Shown here in pieces: positions 26,933-34,250 of a DNA stretch of 64,000 nt (position 1 is its first letter; every line of letters begins with the position of its first letter). The notes under the pieces were generated by a model. The model searched no databases. It saw only the letters and a list, made by a program, of their open reading frames with translations, and was not told where the DNA came from. The DNA is taken from positions 310,001-374,000 of the forward strand of contig NZ_CP109190.1 in NCBI RefSeq assembly GCF_041438805.1. Direction: 5' to 3'. Origin of the DNA: Streptomyces sp. NBC_01707 (lineage in GTDB: Bacteria; Actinomycetota; Actinomycetes; Streptomycetales; Streptomycetaceae). Made by a program: the position numbers and the translations under genes.

Positions 26933-27491
26933 GTAGACCCCGCGTACGCGGGGGTGGATCCCTCAGCGGGTTCAGCCTCGGTCAGCTCGTCGGGTAGGCC
27001 CCGCGTACGCGGGGGTGGATCCGCCTTCGCCGAGCACCCGGACGGAGGCGCAATGTGGGCCCCGCGTACGCGGGGGTGGATCCCGGAGGTCCCAGCCTTC
27101 TTCGAGTGCCTGGAGGTAGGCCCCGCGTACGCGGGGGTGGATCCCGCACCCTGCCGAGGACGCTTTGCGCGCGAACGTGGTCCCCGCGTACGCGGGGGTG
27201 AATCCGCGGACCCGCTGGAGTGGCCGGTCAAGAACTGGTGGGCCCCGCGTACGCGGGGGTGGATCCTGGCGATCGGCGCCGGTACTTTACGCTGTCGGTT
27301 GGGCCCCGTAAGGGAGTTGTACTCCAACAACGACGTGTGGGCCCCGCATAAGCGGGGTGGATCCGCCCCGAAGATCGCGTCCCACATCGCCGCCATCCGC
27401 CATGTAGGTCCCGCGTGCGCGGGGGGACCCCGTCAACATTGAGGTGAAGATCGAGGACGCTAGCAGGCCCCGCGTAGGTGGGGGCTGTTTC
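26933..27491 (+). CRISPR. Type I-E CRISPR array, six good and four degenerate repeats
   Basis: The 29-bp repeat is GTGGGCCCCGCGTACGCG followed by GGGGTGGATCC; the arms CCCCGCG and CGCGGGG form the Cas6e hairpin. Repeats end at 26961, 27022, 27083, 27144, 27205 and 27266, exactly 61 apart, giving 32-bp spacers. Repeat five has a single G to A change. From about 27299 the repeats decay: one reads GGGCCCCGTAAGGGAG, the next (27337-27364) lacks a base and follows an 11-base gap, and two more lie at 27404-27431 and 27463-27491. Transcription is likely rightward from the cas3 side. With no cas1-cas2 in the window, the array cannot grow by itself. Confidence 0.95.
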
Positions 27492-27681
27492 CCGACCACG
27501 TTCCTCAGATCAGCGTCTTCCCTGCACAAGGCTACGAGGCGACTCGACCTTGCGAACCAGATAGCCACCGACCGCGCCTGTCCCTGCGCTCCGGGGAATC
27601 GGTCCTGGCCTCCTGCTCCTGTGTGCACGTGCGTGGGCAGAAACCAGCGAATCCGCAGTTCAGGCGCACTATCCCTATGGA

Positions 27682-27848
27682 CTTCTCACCTCAATGCACT
27701 GGACATTCTCATTCAATGTCACGAGTCCTTCTCACGCGATGCCATCCGATCTGCCTTCTAACCAGTTAAAACTGAAGACAGTTGAATGAGAACTCATGGT
27801 GACATCGAAGTGCGAAGTCGCACCGGTCCCTGCGCCCGGACCCTGACA
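27682..27848. repeat. Cluster of a 13-18 bp motif at 23-24 bp spacing
   Basis: On the plus strand TTCTCACCTCAATG (27683), TTCTCATTCAATG (27706) and TTCTCACGCGATG (27729) recur every 23 bases. On the minus strand TTCTCATTCAACTGTC (from 27792) and TTCGCACTTCGATGTCAC (from 27816) recur 24 apart. A further minus-strand copy, CTTCACCTCAATG, lies at 27438-27450. The copies converge on an AT-rich centre. Outward of the last copy the sequence ends in CCCTGACA (27841-27848), resembling the TGTCA-type termini of Tn7/Tn5053-like elements. It could be transposase-binding sites or an operator array; unproven. Confidence 0.45.
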
Positions 27849-27899
27849 GTACGGCCAAGACCACTGGGAGCTTCTTGCCGCTGATGGGCATGGCGAAGA

Positions 27900-28301
27900 T
27901 CAGGTACGGCGGTCGTAGGTGTGTGGATCCACGGGCTGCTTGGACTTGGGAAGCCCGCCGACCACGAGACGGTAGGAGTCGGTCACGAGGTCCTTCAGCA
28001 GCTTCTCGTCGATGGTGTCGCCGCCTTCCGCTGTGATCCAGTGCTTCTTGTTCATGTGATATCCGGGGGTGATGTCTGCGTACTGCTCACGCAGGACTGC
28101 GGCGTCGTCCGGATCAGCTTTCAGGATCACGACGGGGCGCCCCGGCATGTCGGTCATGAGCATGAAGACCTTGCCGCGCACCTTGTGGAGCTCCCAGTCG
28201 GGGCCGAAACGATGCTCCACGTCGGTGCCGGGCAGTTCCACAGTGCAGTCGCGCGCGATCTTCTGCAGCTCGTGTCCGTCCAAGGTGATCAGCTCCTCCA
28301 T
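27900..28301 (-). CDS. MmcQ/YjbR family protein
   Basis: 133 residues. WELHKVRGKVFMLMTDMPG, VVILKADPDDAAVLREQYA and ITPGYHMNKKHWITAEGGD are the family signature of the CyaY-like fold MmcQ/YjbR proteins, proposed to bind DNA. It is immediately right of the CRISPR block and may be the first chromosomal gene outside it. About 115 bases separate its start from the reductase stop at 28418. Confidence 0.85.
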   Translation of the reverse strand: MEELITLDGHELQKIARDCTVELPGTDVEHRFGPDWELHKVRGKVFMLMTDMPGRPVVILKADPDDAAVLREQYADITPGYHMNKKHWITAEGGDTIDEKLLKDLVTDSYRLVVGGLPKSKQPVDPHTYDRRT

Positions 28302-28417
28302 CGATTCGAGTGCCTGGCGTGTGGCGGTGCGGGCATGTGTGCCGGCCGGTGGCCGATGACCATGGCGTAGATCAGGCCCATGACCTTCCTTCCGGTCGGG
28401 CTGTGGCCGTCCGCTGC

Positions 28418-29335
28418 CTACGGGAGGACGCGGATGACTGTCTTCCCGCGGCGTCGCGTGGTCGGGTTGAGGGCGCCGATGGCATCGTCGAGGCTCGCGA
28501 CGTCACCGATGTTGGTCCGCAGCCGTCCGTCCCGGACCCGCTGGACGATCTCACCGAGTTCGGCGCGATCGGCTTCGACGACGAAGTCGATGGCCAGGCC
28601 GTCAGTGGGCCGGGCTTCGACCGGCCCGACGATGGACACCAATGTTCCTCCGGCCTTGATCAGGGCGGCGGACTGATTTTGAACGTCGCCACCGATGACA
28701 TCGAAGACCAGGTCGACGCCGCCGACGTCTTTCAGCGTGTCCGTCTCGAGGTCGACGAACTCGTGCGCGCCGAAGTCGAGCGCCTTCTCGCGGTCGGCGG
28801 CGCGTCCGGTGCCGATGACGTAAGCACCGGCTTCACGTGCGAGCTGGGTCACCATCGTCCCGACCGCCCCGGCTGCGCCATGGGCGAGGACGGTCTGGCC
28901 GGCCTGGAGGCGGCCGTGCTGGAACAGCCCCTGCCACGCGGTCAGACCTGAGATCGGCAGGGACGCGCCCACCGTGAAGTCGACGTCGCCCGGCAGCGGT
29001 GCGAGATTGCGTGCTTCGATCGCCACGTACTGCGCGAGGGTGCCGTCGCGGTGCCAGTCGGCGAGGCCGAACACCCGCTGCCCGACCGAGAGCCCCGTCG
29101 TGCCGTAGCCGAGGGCGGTGACCACTCCGGCCAGCTCGTGGCCGGGGATCGACGGTGTCCTGTCACGGCCGGCGCGATCGGCCCAGGTCGACGGCCACTC
29201 CATCTCTGTGGGGACGAAGCCCGATGCATGGATCTGAACGATGACGTCGTTGATCGCTGCGAGCGGCTCAGGCCGCTCCGTCAGCGTCATTTGGGCCGTT
29301 CCCGCGGCCTGGTCGGTGACCACAATGGCTTTCAT
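28418..29335 (-). CDS. Medium-chain NADP-dependent oxidoreductase
   Basis: 305 residues from the ATG at 29335 (MKAIVVTDQAAGTAQMTLTE). The GroES-like part has RDRTPSIPGHELAGVVTALG; the cofactor loop is VLAHGAAGAVGTMVTQLARE; it ends RRGKTVIRVLP. It is a close paralogue of the gene at 47546-48487 and of the fragment at 47300-47472, sharing long identical stretches such as ARNLAPLPGDVDFTVGAS. First of four same-direction redox genes (read leftward from 30919) with short gaps, probably one operon under the TetR gene at 31679. Confidence 0.9.
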   Translation of the reverse strand: MKAIVVTDQAAGTAQMTLTERPEPLAAINDVIVQIHASGFVPTEMEWPSTWADRAGRDRTPSIPGHELAGVVTALGYGTTGLSVGQRVFGLADWHRDGTLAQYVAIEARNLAPLPGDVDFTVGASLPISGLTAWQGLFQHGRLQAGQTVLAHGAAGAVGTMVTQLAREAGAYVIGTGRAADREKALDFGAHEFVDLETDTLKDVGGVDLVFDVIGGDVQNQSAALIKAGGTLVSIVGPVEARPTDGLAIDFVVEADRAELGEIVQRVRDGRLRTNIGDVASLDDAIGALNPTTRRRGKTVIRVLP

Positions 29336-29387
29336 CGAAATGGCTCTTCCTCGTATGTGTGGTGGGTTTTGGTTTCCGGGTGGGTTT

Positions 29388-30035
29388 TCAGATGAAGGTG
29401 AACAGCTGGTCGGCGTCGAAGCGCGAGATCGGGGTGGTGTACACCCTCTCCGGGTCGGGGTAGCCGAGGGCCAGCAGCACCGTCGTGGTGTGTCCGCTCT
29501 CGCGGATCTTGAAGGCCTTGTCGACACTGGTCGGGTCGAACCCCTCCAGCGGCGTGGCCTCGACGCCGAGCTCGGCGGCCGCCATCATGGTCAGGCCTAC
29601 CGCCATGTAGGTCTGCTTCTCCATCCAGTGGTTCAGGTCCTTGTAGCCGTAGTTGCGCAGGTTGAGGAAGTCTCGGGTCATTGATTCCCACAGCTCCTGC
29701 TTCGACGGGTCAGGGAACCGGCCGTCGGCCCTCTCCTTCGTGAACACCGCCTCGAGGTGGCTGTCAGGCACATCTGCCCGGGTGGTGAGGATGATGGTGT
29801 GCGACGCGTTCAGGATCTTCTCGGCGTTGTCCTGGAATCGTTCGCCCAGGTTGTCGGCGAGCCGCTCCTTGCCTTCGGGCGTGGCGAGGACGTAGAAGTG
29901 GTTGGGCTGTACGTTCACCGATGACGGCGTGGAGCGCAGGAACCTCAGCAGCTGCTGAAGGGTTTCCTCCGGAATGGTCTTGCTGGGGTCGAAATACCTG
30001 GTGAGGTGCTTGCTCATGAGCTTGTCGAGATTCAT
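29388..30035 (-). CDS. NAD(P)H nitroreductase (NfsB-like)
   Basis: 215 residues. The start MNLDKLMSKHLTRYFDPSKT, FMN-binding STPSSVNVQPNHFYVLAT, and the C-terminal LGVEATPLEGFDPTSVDKAF fit oxygen-insensitive FMN nitroreductases. The enzyme reduces nitroaromatics or quinones using NAD(P)H. It lies in the 28.4-31.5 kb set with the reductase, PEP mutase-like and AhpD-like genes, which points to detoxification or oxidative stress. Confidence 0.92.
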   Translation of the reverse strand: MNLDKLMSKHLTRYFDPSKTIPEETLQQLLRFLRSTPSSVNVQPNHFYVLATPEGKERLADNLGERFQDNAEKILNASHTIILTTRADVPDSHLEAVFTKERADGRFPDPSKQELWESMTRDFLNLRNYGYKDLNHWMEKQTYMAVGLTMMAAAELGVEATPLEGFDPTSVDKAFKIRESGHTTTVLLALGYPDPERVYTTPISRFDADQLFTFI

Positions 30036-30094
30036 GTCGATCTGCCTTCTTCGTGCGATGAGTAAGTGAGAAGCGGTGGTTCGCAGGGTTTGGG

Positions 30095-30919
30095 CTAGTT
30101 CGTGCCGCGGGCAAGCAGGTCGCTGATGCGCTCGAAGCTGATTCCTGTCGTCGCCGGGGCAAGGTCACCCGCGACCAGCGCCTTGGTGGCCTGTTCGAGT
30201 GCCTGCATCGCGTGGGTGTAGAGCGCTGGACCCACGCTGATGCGCTTGACGCCGGCCTTCTGCAGTTCAGCGACGGTCAGCACCTTGTCCGCCGGCGAGA
30301 TGAGTACGTTGACCGGTGTCGGCGCGACGGCGGTGACGATCGCGACGAGTGCGTCGAGGTCGGGTGGGTAAGGGGCGTAGAGCACATCCGCGCCGGCCTC
30401 GGCGAAGGCCGTCAGACGCCGGATGGTGTCGTCGAGATCGGGCCGCCCCTGGATGAAGTTGTCGGTGCGGCCGGTGATGACGATGCGCCCCTTGGCCGCC
30501 TCGACGGCGCTGCGTATGCGGTTGACTGCCTCGTCGAAGTCGCGGATCGGTTGATCGGGGTTGCCCGAGGTGTCTTCGACCCCGATACCGGCCAGTCCGG
30601 ACTCGACGGCGGCTTCCACGGTCGCAGCGACGTCTTGCGGCGTGTCGCCGTAGCCGTCCTCGAAGTCTCCGTTGACGGGCAGTCCGGTGAGCCGGCCGAG
30701 CAGCCGTGCATGTTCGAGGTGTTCGCCACGGGTGACTTCGTGACGCCCGTCGGGACGGCCGAGCGTGGCGGCGAGCGCCGCTGACGATGTTGCGATCGCC
30801 TCGAAACCGGCATCGGCCAGCATCAGCGCCGAGAGGCCGTCCCATGCGTTCGGCATGACGAGGCCGCCGTCGCGGGTGTGCAGCGCCATGAATTTCTCAT
30901 AGACCTCAGAGCCCGGCAT
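30095..30919 (-). CDS. Isocitrate lyase/PEP mutase superfamily protein
   Basis: 274 residues. MPNAWDGLSALMLADAGFEA, the metal-binding GDFEDGYGDTPQDVAATVEA, GIGVEDTSGNPDQPIRDF and IVITGRTDNFIQGRPDLDDT are characteristic of the family. Members cleave or form C-C or C-P bonds of 2-oxo or dicarboxylic acids. The KxCGH segment of isocitrate lyases is not seen, so the group called phosphonomutase-like is the better label. Substrate unknown. Confidence 0.88.
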   Translation of the reverse strand: MPGSEVYEKFMALHTRDGGLVMPNAWDGLSALMLADAGFEAIATSSAALAATLGRPDGRHEVTRGEHLEHARLLGRLTGLPVNGDFEDGYGDTPQDVAATVEAAVESGLAGIGVEDTSGNPDQPIRDFDEAVNRIRSAVEAAKGRIVITGRTDNFIQGRPDLDDTIRRLTAFAEAGADVLYAPYPPDLDALVAIVTAVAPTPVNVLISPADKVLTVAELQKAGVKRISVGPALYTHAMQALEQATKALVAGDLAPATTGISFERISDLLARGTN

Positions 30920-31000
30920 AACGAACCTTTCCTGGATGATCGTTAAAGAGATCGGTGGATCGAGCGGCTCGGTGCACCGCCTCGGCAGGGGCGCCGACGC

Positions 31001-31549
31001 TCATCGCGTCGCGCCGATCGGGGGGACGTCGGGGAAGTCGATGCCGGTCTGGTTGACGTTGTTGATGAAGTTGGTCAGCAGGACCTGCACCGCCACGGTG
31101 ACGATCGACAGGATCTGCGGGTCGGTGTATCCCGCACTTCGCACCTCCGCCAGGTCGGCGTCGCTGACCTGGCCGTGGAAGTCCACTACCTGCTGAGCGA
31201 AACGCGCGACCGCGGCGCGCTTGGGATCGGTCGACCTGCCGGCCCGGGCCAGGTCGATGTCCTCGCTCGACATCCCACCGAGTTCGGACGATACGTAGCT
31301 GTGCAACGCCAGGCAGTAATCGCAACCGCTGGCTTCTGAGACGGCAAGCGCGATGGTGTGCCGCGTCTTCGCGTCCAGAACCCGGCTCAAGGTGGCCTGC
31401 AGTGTCATGACGACGTCGAGGACGGTGGGATTCGACGCGAGAGTCGCGAACATGTTCGGGACGAACCCGAACTGCGCGCCGACCTGATCGAGGACGCCCT
31501 TCGCCCCACCAGGGGCGGCGTCCGGAGCGGGAGCGTTCAGTCGCGGCAT
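31001..31549 (-). CDS. Carboxymuconolactone decarboxylase/AhpD-like protein
   Basis: 182 residues. The AhpD-type redox motif is VSEASGCDYCLALHS (Cys-x-x-Cys followed by His), in a helical fold seen also in LSRVLDAKTRHTIALA. Such proteins reduce peroxides with thiols; exact partners are unknown. The gene starts at the divergent promoter shared with the TetR gene at 31679 and leads the operon down to 28418. Confidence 0.88.
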   Translation of the reverse strand: MPRLNAPAPDAAPGGAKGVLDQVGAQFGFVPNMFATLASNPTVLDVVMTLQATLSRVLDAKTRHTIALAVSEASGCDYCLALHSYVSSELGGMSSEDIDLARAGRSTDPKRAAVARFAQQVVDFHGQVSDADLAEVRSAGYTDPQILSIVTVAVQVLLTNFINNVNQTGIDFPDVPPIGATR

Positions 31550-31641
31550 GTGGAATCAGTCTCCAGTGAGTGGTCGTCGCCAGGCGAGCATCTTTTTTTG
31601 GGCTCAGCAGCCCACTCCCTTGAGGCAACACCACGCACCAC

Positions 31642-31657
31642 TGGGCTGTCAAGCCCA
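31642..31657. promoter_or_regulatory. Palindrome in the cmd/tetR divergent promoter
   Basis: TGGGCT-GTCA-AGCCCA, 6-bp arms, ends 22 bases before the TetR start. It is flanked by ACCACGCACCAC (upstream) and GTGTGGTGC (downstream), which are themselves loosely inverted. It is the likely operator of the TetR protein. Confidence 0.55.
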
Positions 31658-31678
31658 ATCTGGAGTATCGTGTGGTGC

Positions 31679-32413
31679 ATGACCTCAACCAACGGCTCCC
31701 GGGAGCCGTGCAAGCTCACCAGCAAGGGGCAGGCGACGCGGGCCCGCATCCTGGAGCACGCCGCGGAGCTCATCTACACCAATGGGGTCCACGCGACGAA
31801 CAACGAACAGCTCCGCCGCGCCGCAGGCGTCAGCGGATCCCAGCTCAACCATTACTTCCCGACCAAGGAGAGTCTCGTCCTGGCCGTGATCGCCTGGCAG
31901 GCCGAGCGCGTCCTCACGTTCCACCGCGGTGAGCGATTCACCCACTTCGACAACCTCGACGCGTTGCGGGCGTGGGCGGATTACTACGTCGGCTACGAGC
32001 GCGCCTACCAGGAAGGCTGCAGCCTCGGCTCCCTGGCGAGCGAGATCATCAAGACGGACCTTGACGTCCACGACGAGCTCGCGAGCGCGTTCGATCAGTG
32101 GAGGGACATCTTCCGCGATGGAATCGAGCGCATGCAGCACGTCGGCCGCATCAGCCCTGAGGCAGATCCCCCACGGCTGGCCACGCTGCTCCTTGCGGCC
32201 TTCCAGGGCGGCATGCTCCTCGCCCAGGTCGCACGGGACATCGCTCCACTGAAAGATGCGCTGCAGACAGCCATCGACCATGTGCAGACCTTCGCGACGT
32301 CTCCCGACGCCGGCGTCATCGCACCGGGGACCGACGGTGGCGTGCACGAGGCCCGAGAACGTCTCGATCGTGAGGGCGTCAGCGGTGGGCAGGGGCAGCT
32401 CCTCTCGCGGTAG
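31679..32413 (+). CDS. TetR/AcrR-family transcriptional regulator
   Basis: 244 residues from the ATG at 31679 (MTSTNGSREPCKLTSKGQAT). The HTH is RARILEHAAELIYTNGVHAT with RRAAGVSGSQLNHYFPTKES. The C-terminal domain (SLGSLASEIIKTDLDVHDEL, TLLLAAFQGGMLLAQVARDI) resembles the YxaF/LmrA type group that controls redox or drug genes. The 30-residue C-terminal tail is Gly/Arg-rich and may be disordered. It probably represses the divergent redox operon. Confidence 0.9.
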   Translation: MTSTNGSREPCKLTSKGQATRARILEHAAELIYTNGVHATNNEQLRRAAGVSGSQLNHYFPTKESLVLAVIAWQAERVLTFHRGERFTHFDNLDALRAWADYYVGYERAYQEGCSLGSLASEIIKTDLDVHDELASAFDQWRDIFRDGIERMQHVGRISPEADPPRLATLLLAAFQGGMLLAQVARDIAPLKDALQTAIDHVQTFATSPDAGVIAPGTDGGVHEARERLDREGVSGGQGQLLSR

Positions 32414-32666
32414 GACGGGCGGCAGCGCTGCAGGGTCGCGGTGCCGGCCAGGACCGGGCGCGCCCTGGTGGGACGAACGGCGTCGCCTCGTTACTCCTGC
32501 GGCTGCTTGTGGCGGCGGAGGACGCCCCGGTCAGCGAGGGACGCCTCCTCACCGCACCGGTAATTCGCCATACGGCGGCCATGCAGGTGGGAAGCCTGGA
32601 TCCCGTCGCACGGGCGTTGATGGCGCGGAACGTGCCGGAGACGGGCTCCTTGTCCGGAATGATGTA

Positions 32667-32780
32667 ACCGCTCGTCCGCGAGCCGGCCGCCGCCGATGCC
32701 CCTTGCCGGGTGGCGGTGGCGGTGACGTGCTGGGTGCTCGGGCCGGCCCGCCAGCCCTACTACCGGTGGCTGGACCGCCG
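32667..32780 (+). pseudogene. IS3-family OrfB N-terminal relic
   Basis: Reads PLVREPAAADAPCRVAVAV then TCWVLGPARQPYYRWLDRRR. This corresponds to the start of IS3 transposase OrfB in Streptomyces (PLVRELA..., VTCRVL..ARQPYYRWL). A stop precedes PLVRE and the integrase core is missing. Confidence 0.55.
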
Positions 32781-32893
32781 GCGGCTTTTCAGGCCACGCG
32801 GGAACCCAGCCCGACCTCGTATCCACTCCGCAACGCTGGTGCCGTTCGGGGGATTGAATACGCAGACGGGCCTGTCCCAGTTGCCGCCCGCCT

Positions 32894-33130
32894 ATGTCGA
32901 CGCCGGTACCGAGAGACCTTTCAGGCAAGACGTCCCGGTCGTACTCGGATGGCACGTACAAGGTGAAGGCGAAGCCGGGGACGGCCGACAATGCGATCGG
33001 ACCGGGCACGTACCGGGCGAAGGGTGACCCGGCGGACCGCTGCTGGGAGCGGACCTCCTTCACCTGGAGCATCCTGGGCAATGTCTTCCGCAGGGCCCGG
33101 TTCATGCGGCACCTGAAGGCAATGCTCTGA
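32894..33130 (+). CDS. Hypothetical small protein or fragment
   Basis: 78 codons. SDGTYKVKAKPGTADNAIGP, GTYRAKGDPADRCWERTSFT resembles the repeated DGTY..G.DI.PGTYRS...CYWER pattern of secreted actinobacterial proteins, with part of the pattern lost. No signal peptide is visible in this frame, so it is probably a decayed fragment. Confidence 0.3.
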   Translation: MSTPVPRDLSGKTSRSYSDGTYKVKAKPGTADNAIGPGTYRAKGDPADRCWERTSFTWSILGNVFRRARFMRHLKAML

Positions 33131-33342
33131 CCGAGCCGCCCACCCCGGCCAGGCCGTGCCACGCATAACCCCCCGGAAGCGGGGCACCAGACCCTACGAC
33201 CCGAGCTCCAGCAGGCGCATCCCCGACCTGCCCGAGCCCCGCGGCCCCACCCGCACCCCCCGCCGGTGGGGCCGACTCACGTACCGGCCTTCGGACCCGG
33301 AACAAGATCCCGCTGATCACACTGCGGTGATCGTTTACCGGC

Positions 33343-33975
33343 TCAGGCGGCGCGCTTCACGTGGCGGACCAGCCACATCAGCAGGGCGTCCAGGTCAGCG
33401 GCGGCCGAGAGGACTCGGTCGACCGCCTCGGGGGTGTGCAGCCACTCCTCGTAGCCGAGGGGGCGGGCGGCGATCAGAGAACGGTGGCGCAGCAGGTTCG
33501 TACGGGAGTGGTCTGCCGGATAGCCGCGCGGGGGGCGTTTCATCACGTCCCCGGAGATGTCGTAGCCCTTCTTCCGCACGTCCTCGACGATGGCGGACAG
33601 TTCGCGGCCGCTCCCCTCGGAGGCCACGGCTTTGCGGAACATGTCCACCTGGCCGGGATCGGGGTACCACCAGGCGCCCTGGATCCGCAGGCCGTCCAGG
33701 GAGAACCGGAGACCCAACTCGATCTTGCGGCCGAGCCGGATCACCGCGGCCTGGTGCTGCCACCACCAGGAGTCGGTGCGGTAGTGCCAGACGGAGAAGT
33801 CCTCGTACCGGGGGTCGGTGTCCGCGACCTCGTTGAGCAGGGCGATCATCGGCTGCCGGACCAGGCGTTCGCGGTCCGCGCGGTAGCGCTCGCGGGTCGC
33901 GTGGGTCGGTTCGCCCTGGAGCTGCCACAACACGTCCATGGCCTGCTCCGGCCAGCCGGTGAACTGTCCGCGCAT
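33343..33975 (-). CDS. DUF2461 family protein
   Basis: 210 residues from the ATG at 33975 (MRGQFTGWPEQAMDVLWQLQ), the usual family opening; a GTG at 33993 would add six residues. Segments ERYRADRERLVRQPMIALLN, GRKIELGLRFSLDGLRIQGA and the C-terminal RPLGYEEWLHTPEAVDRVLS fit DUF2461. The function is unknown. It stands alone. Confidence 0.78.
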   Translation of the reverse strand: MRGQFTGWPEQAMDVLWQLQGEPTHATRERYRADRERLVRQPMIALLNEVADTDPRYEDFSVWHYRTDSWWWQHQAAVIRLGRKIELGLRFSLDGLRIQGAWWYPDPGQVDMFRKAVASEGSGRELSAIVEDVRKKGYDISGDVMKRPPRGYPADHSRTNLLRHRSLIAARPLGYEEWLHTPEAVDRVLSAAADLDALLMWLVRHVKRAA

Positions 33976-33993
33976 GCGCGCAGGATAGCTCAC

Positions 33994-34250
33994 CCATGAT
34001 CCGCGCGCGGAGAGTGAGTCAGGCAGGCAGGCATAGCCCCGGACACGGTGGGAGATGTCGCGGCAGGGCTCGCCGGCCGGCTAGGTGTGCCGTGCGCGGA
34101 GGGGCGAGTTCGTCGAGGAACACGGAGAGCGCAGTCGATATGAAGCGGGCGGTGAGATCCCACAGGACGGTTGCGGGGAGCGGATGCGGTCCGGCACGTC
34201 TACCCACGATGTGCGCGTAGTCGAGCGCTCCCACCGCTCATCAACTCTTC
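33994..34250. other. No confident gene
   Basis: A minus frame (34019-34234) has the segment VLWDLTARFISTALSVFLDE and may be a fragment of a hypothetical protein, but it lacks context. Confidence 0.3.

Larger units (their letters stand above)
32414..33342. other. Degenerate region
   Basis: Apart from the IS3 relic and the fragment at 32894-33130 I see no gene. A plus frame at 32490-32666 (VSEGRLLTAPVIRHTAAMQV, then DPVARALMARNVPETGSLSG) looks protein-like but is unrecognised. Confidence 0.4.

Noticed and set aside
26789..27442. 217-codon frame running through the CRISPR array
   Set aside because: It translates the repeats themselves and is an artefact of GC-rich periodic DNA.
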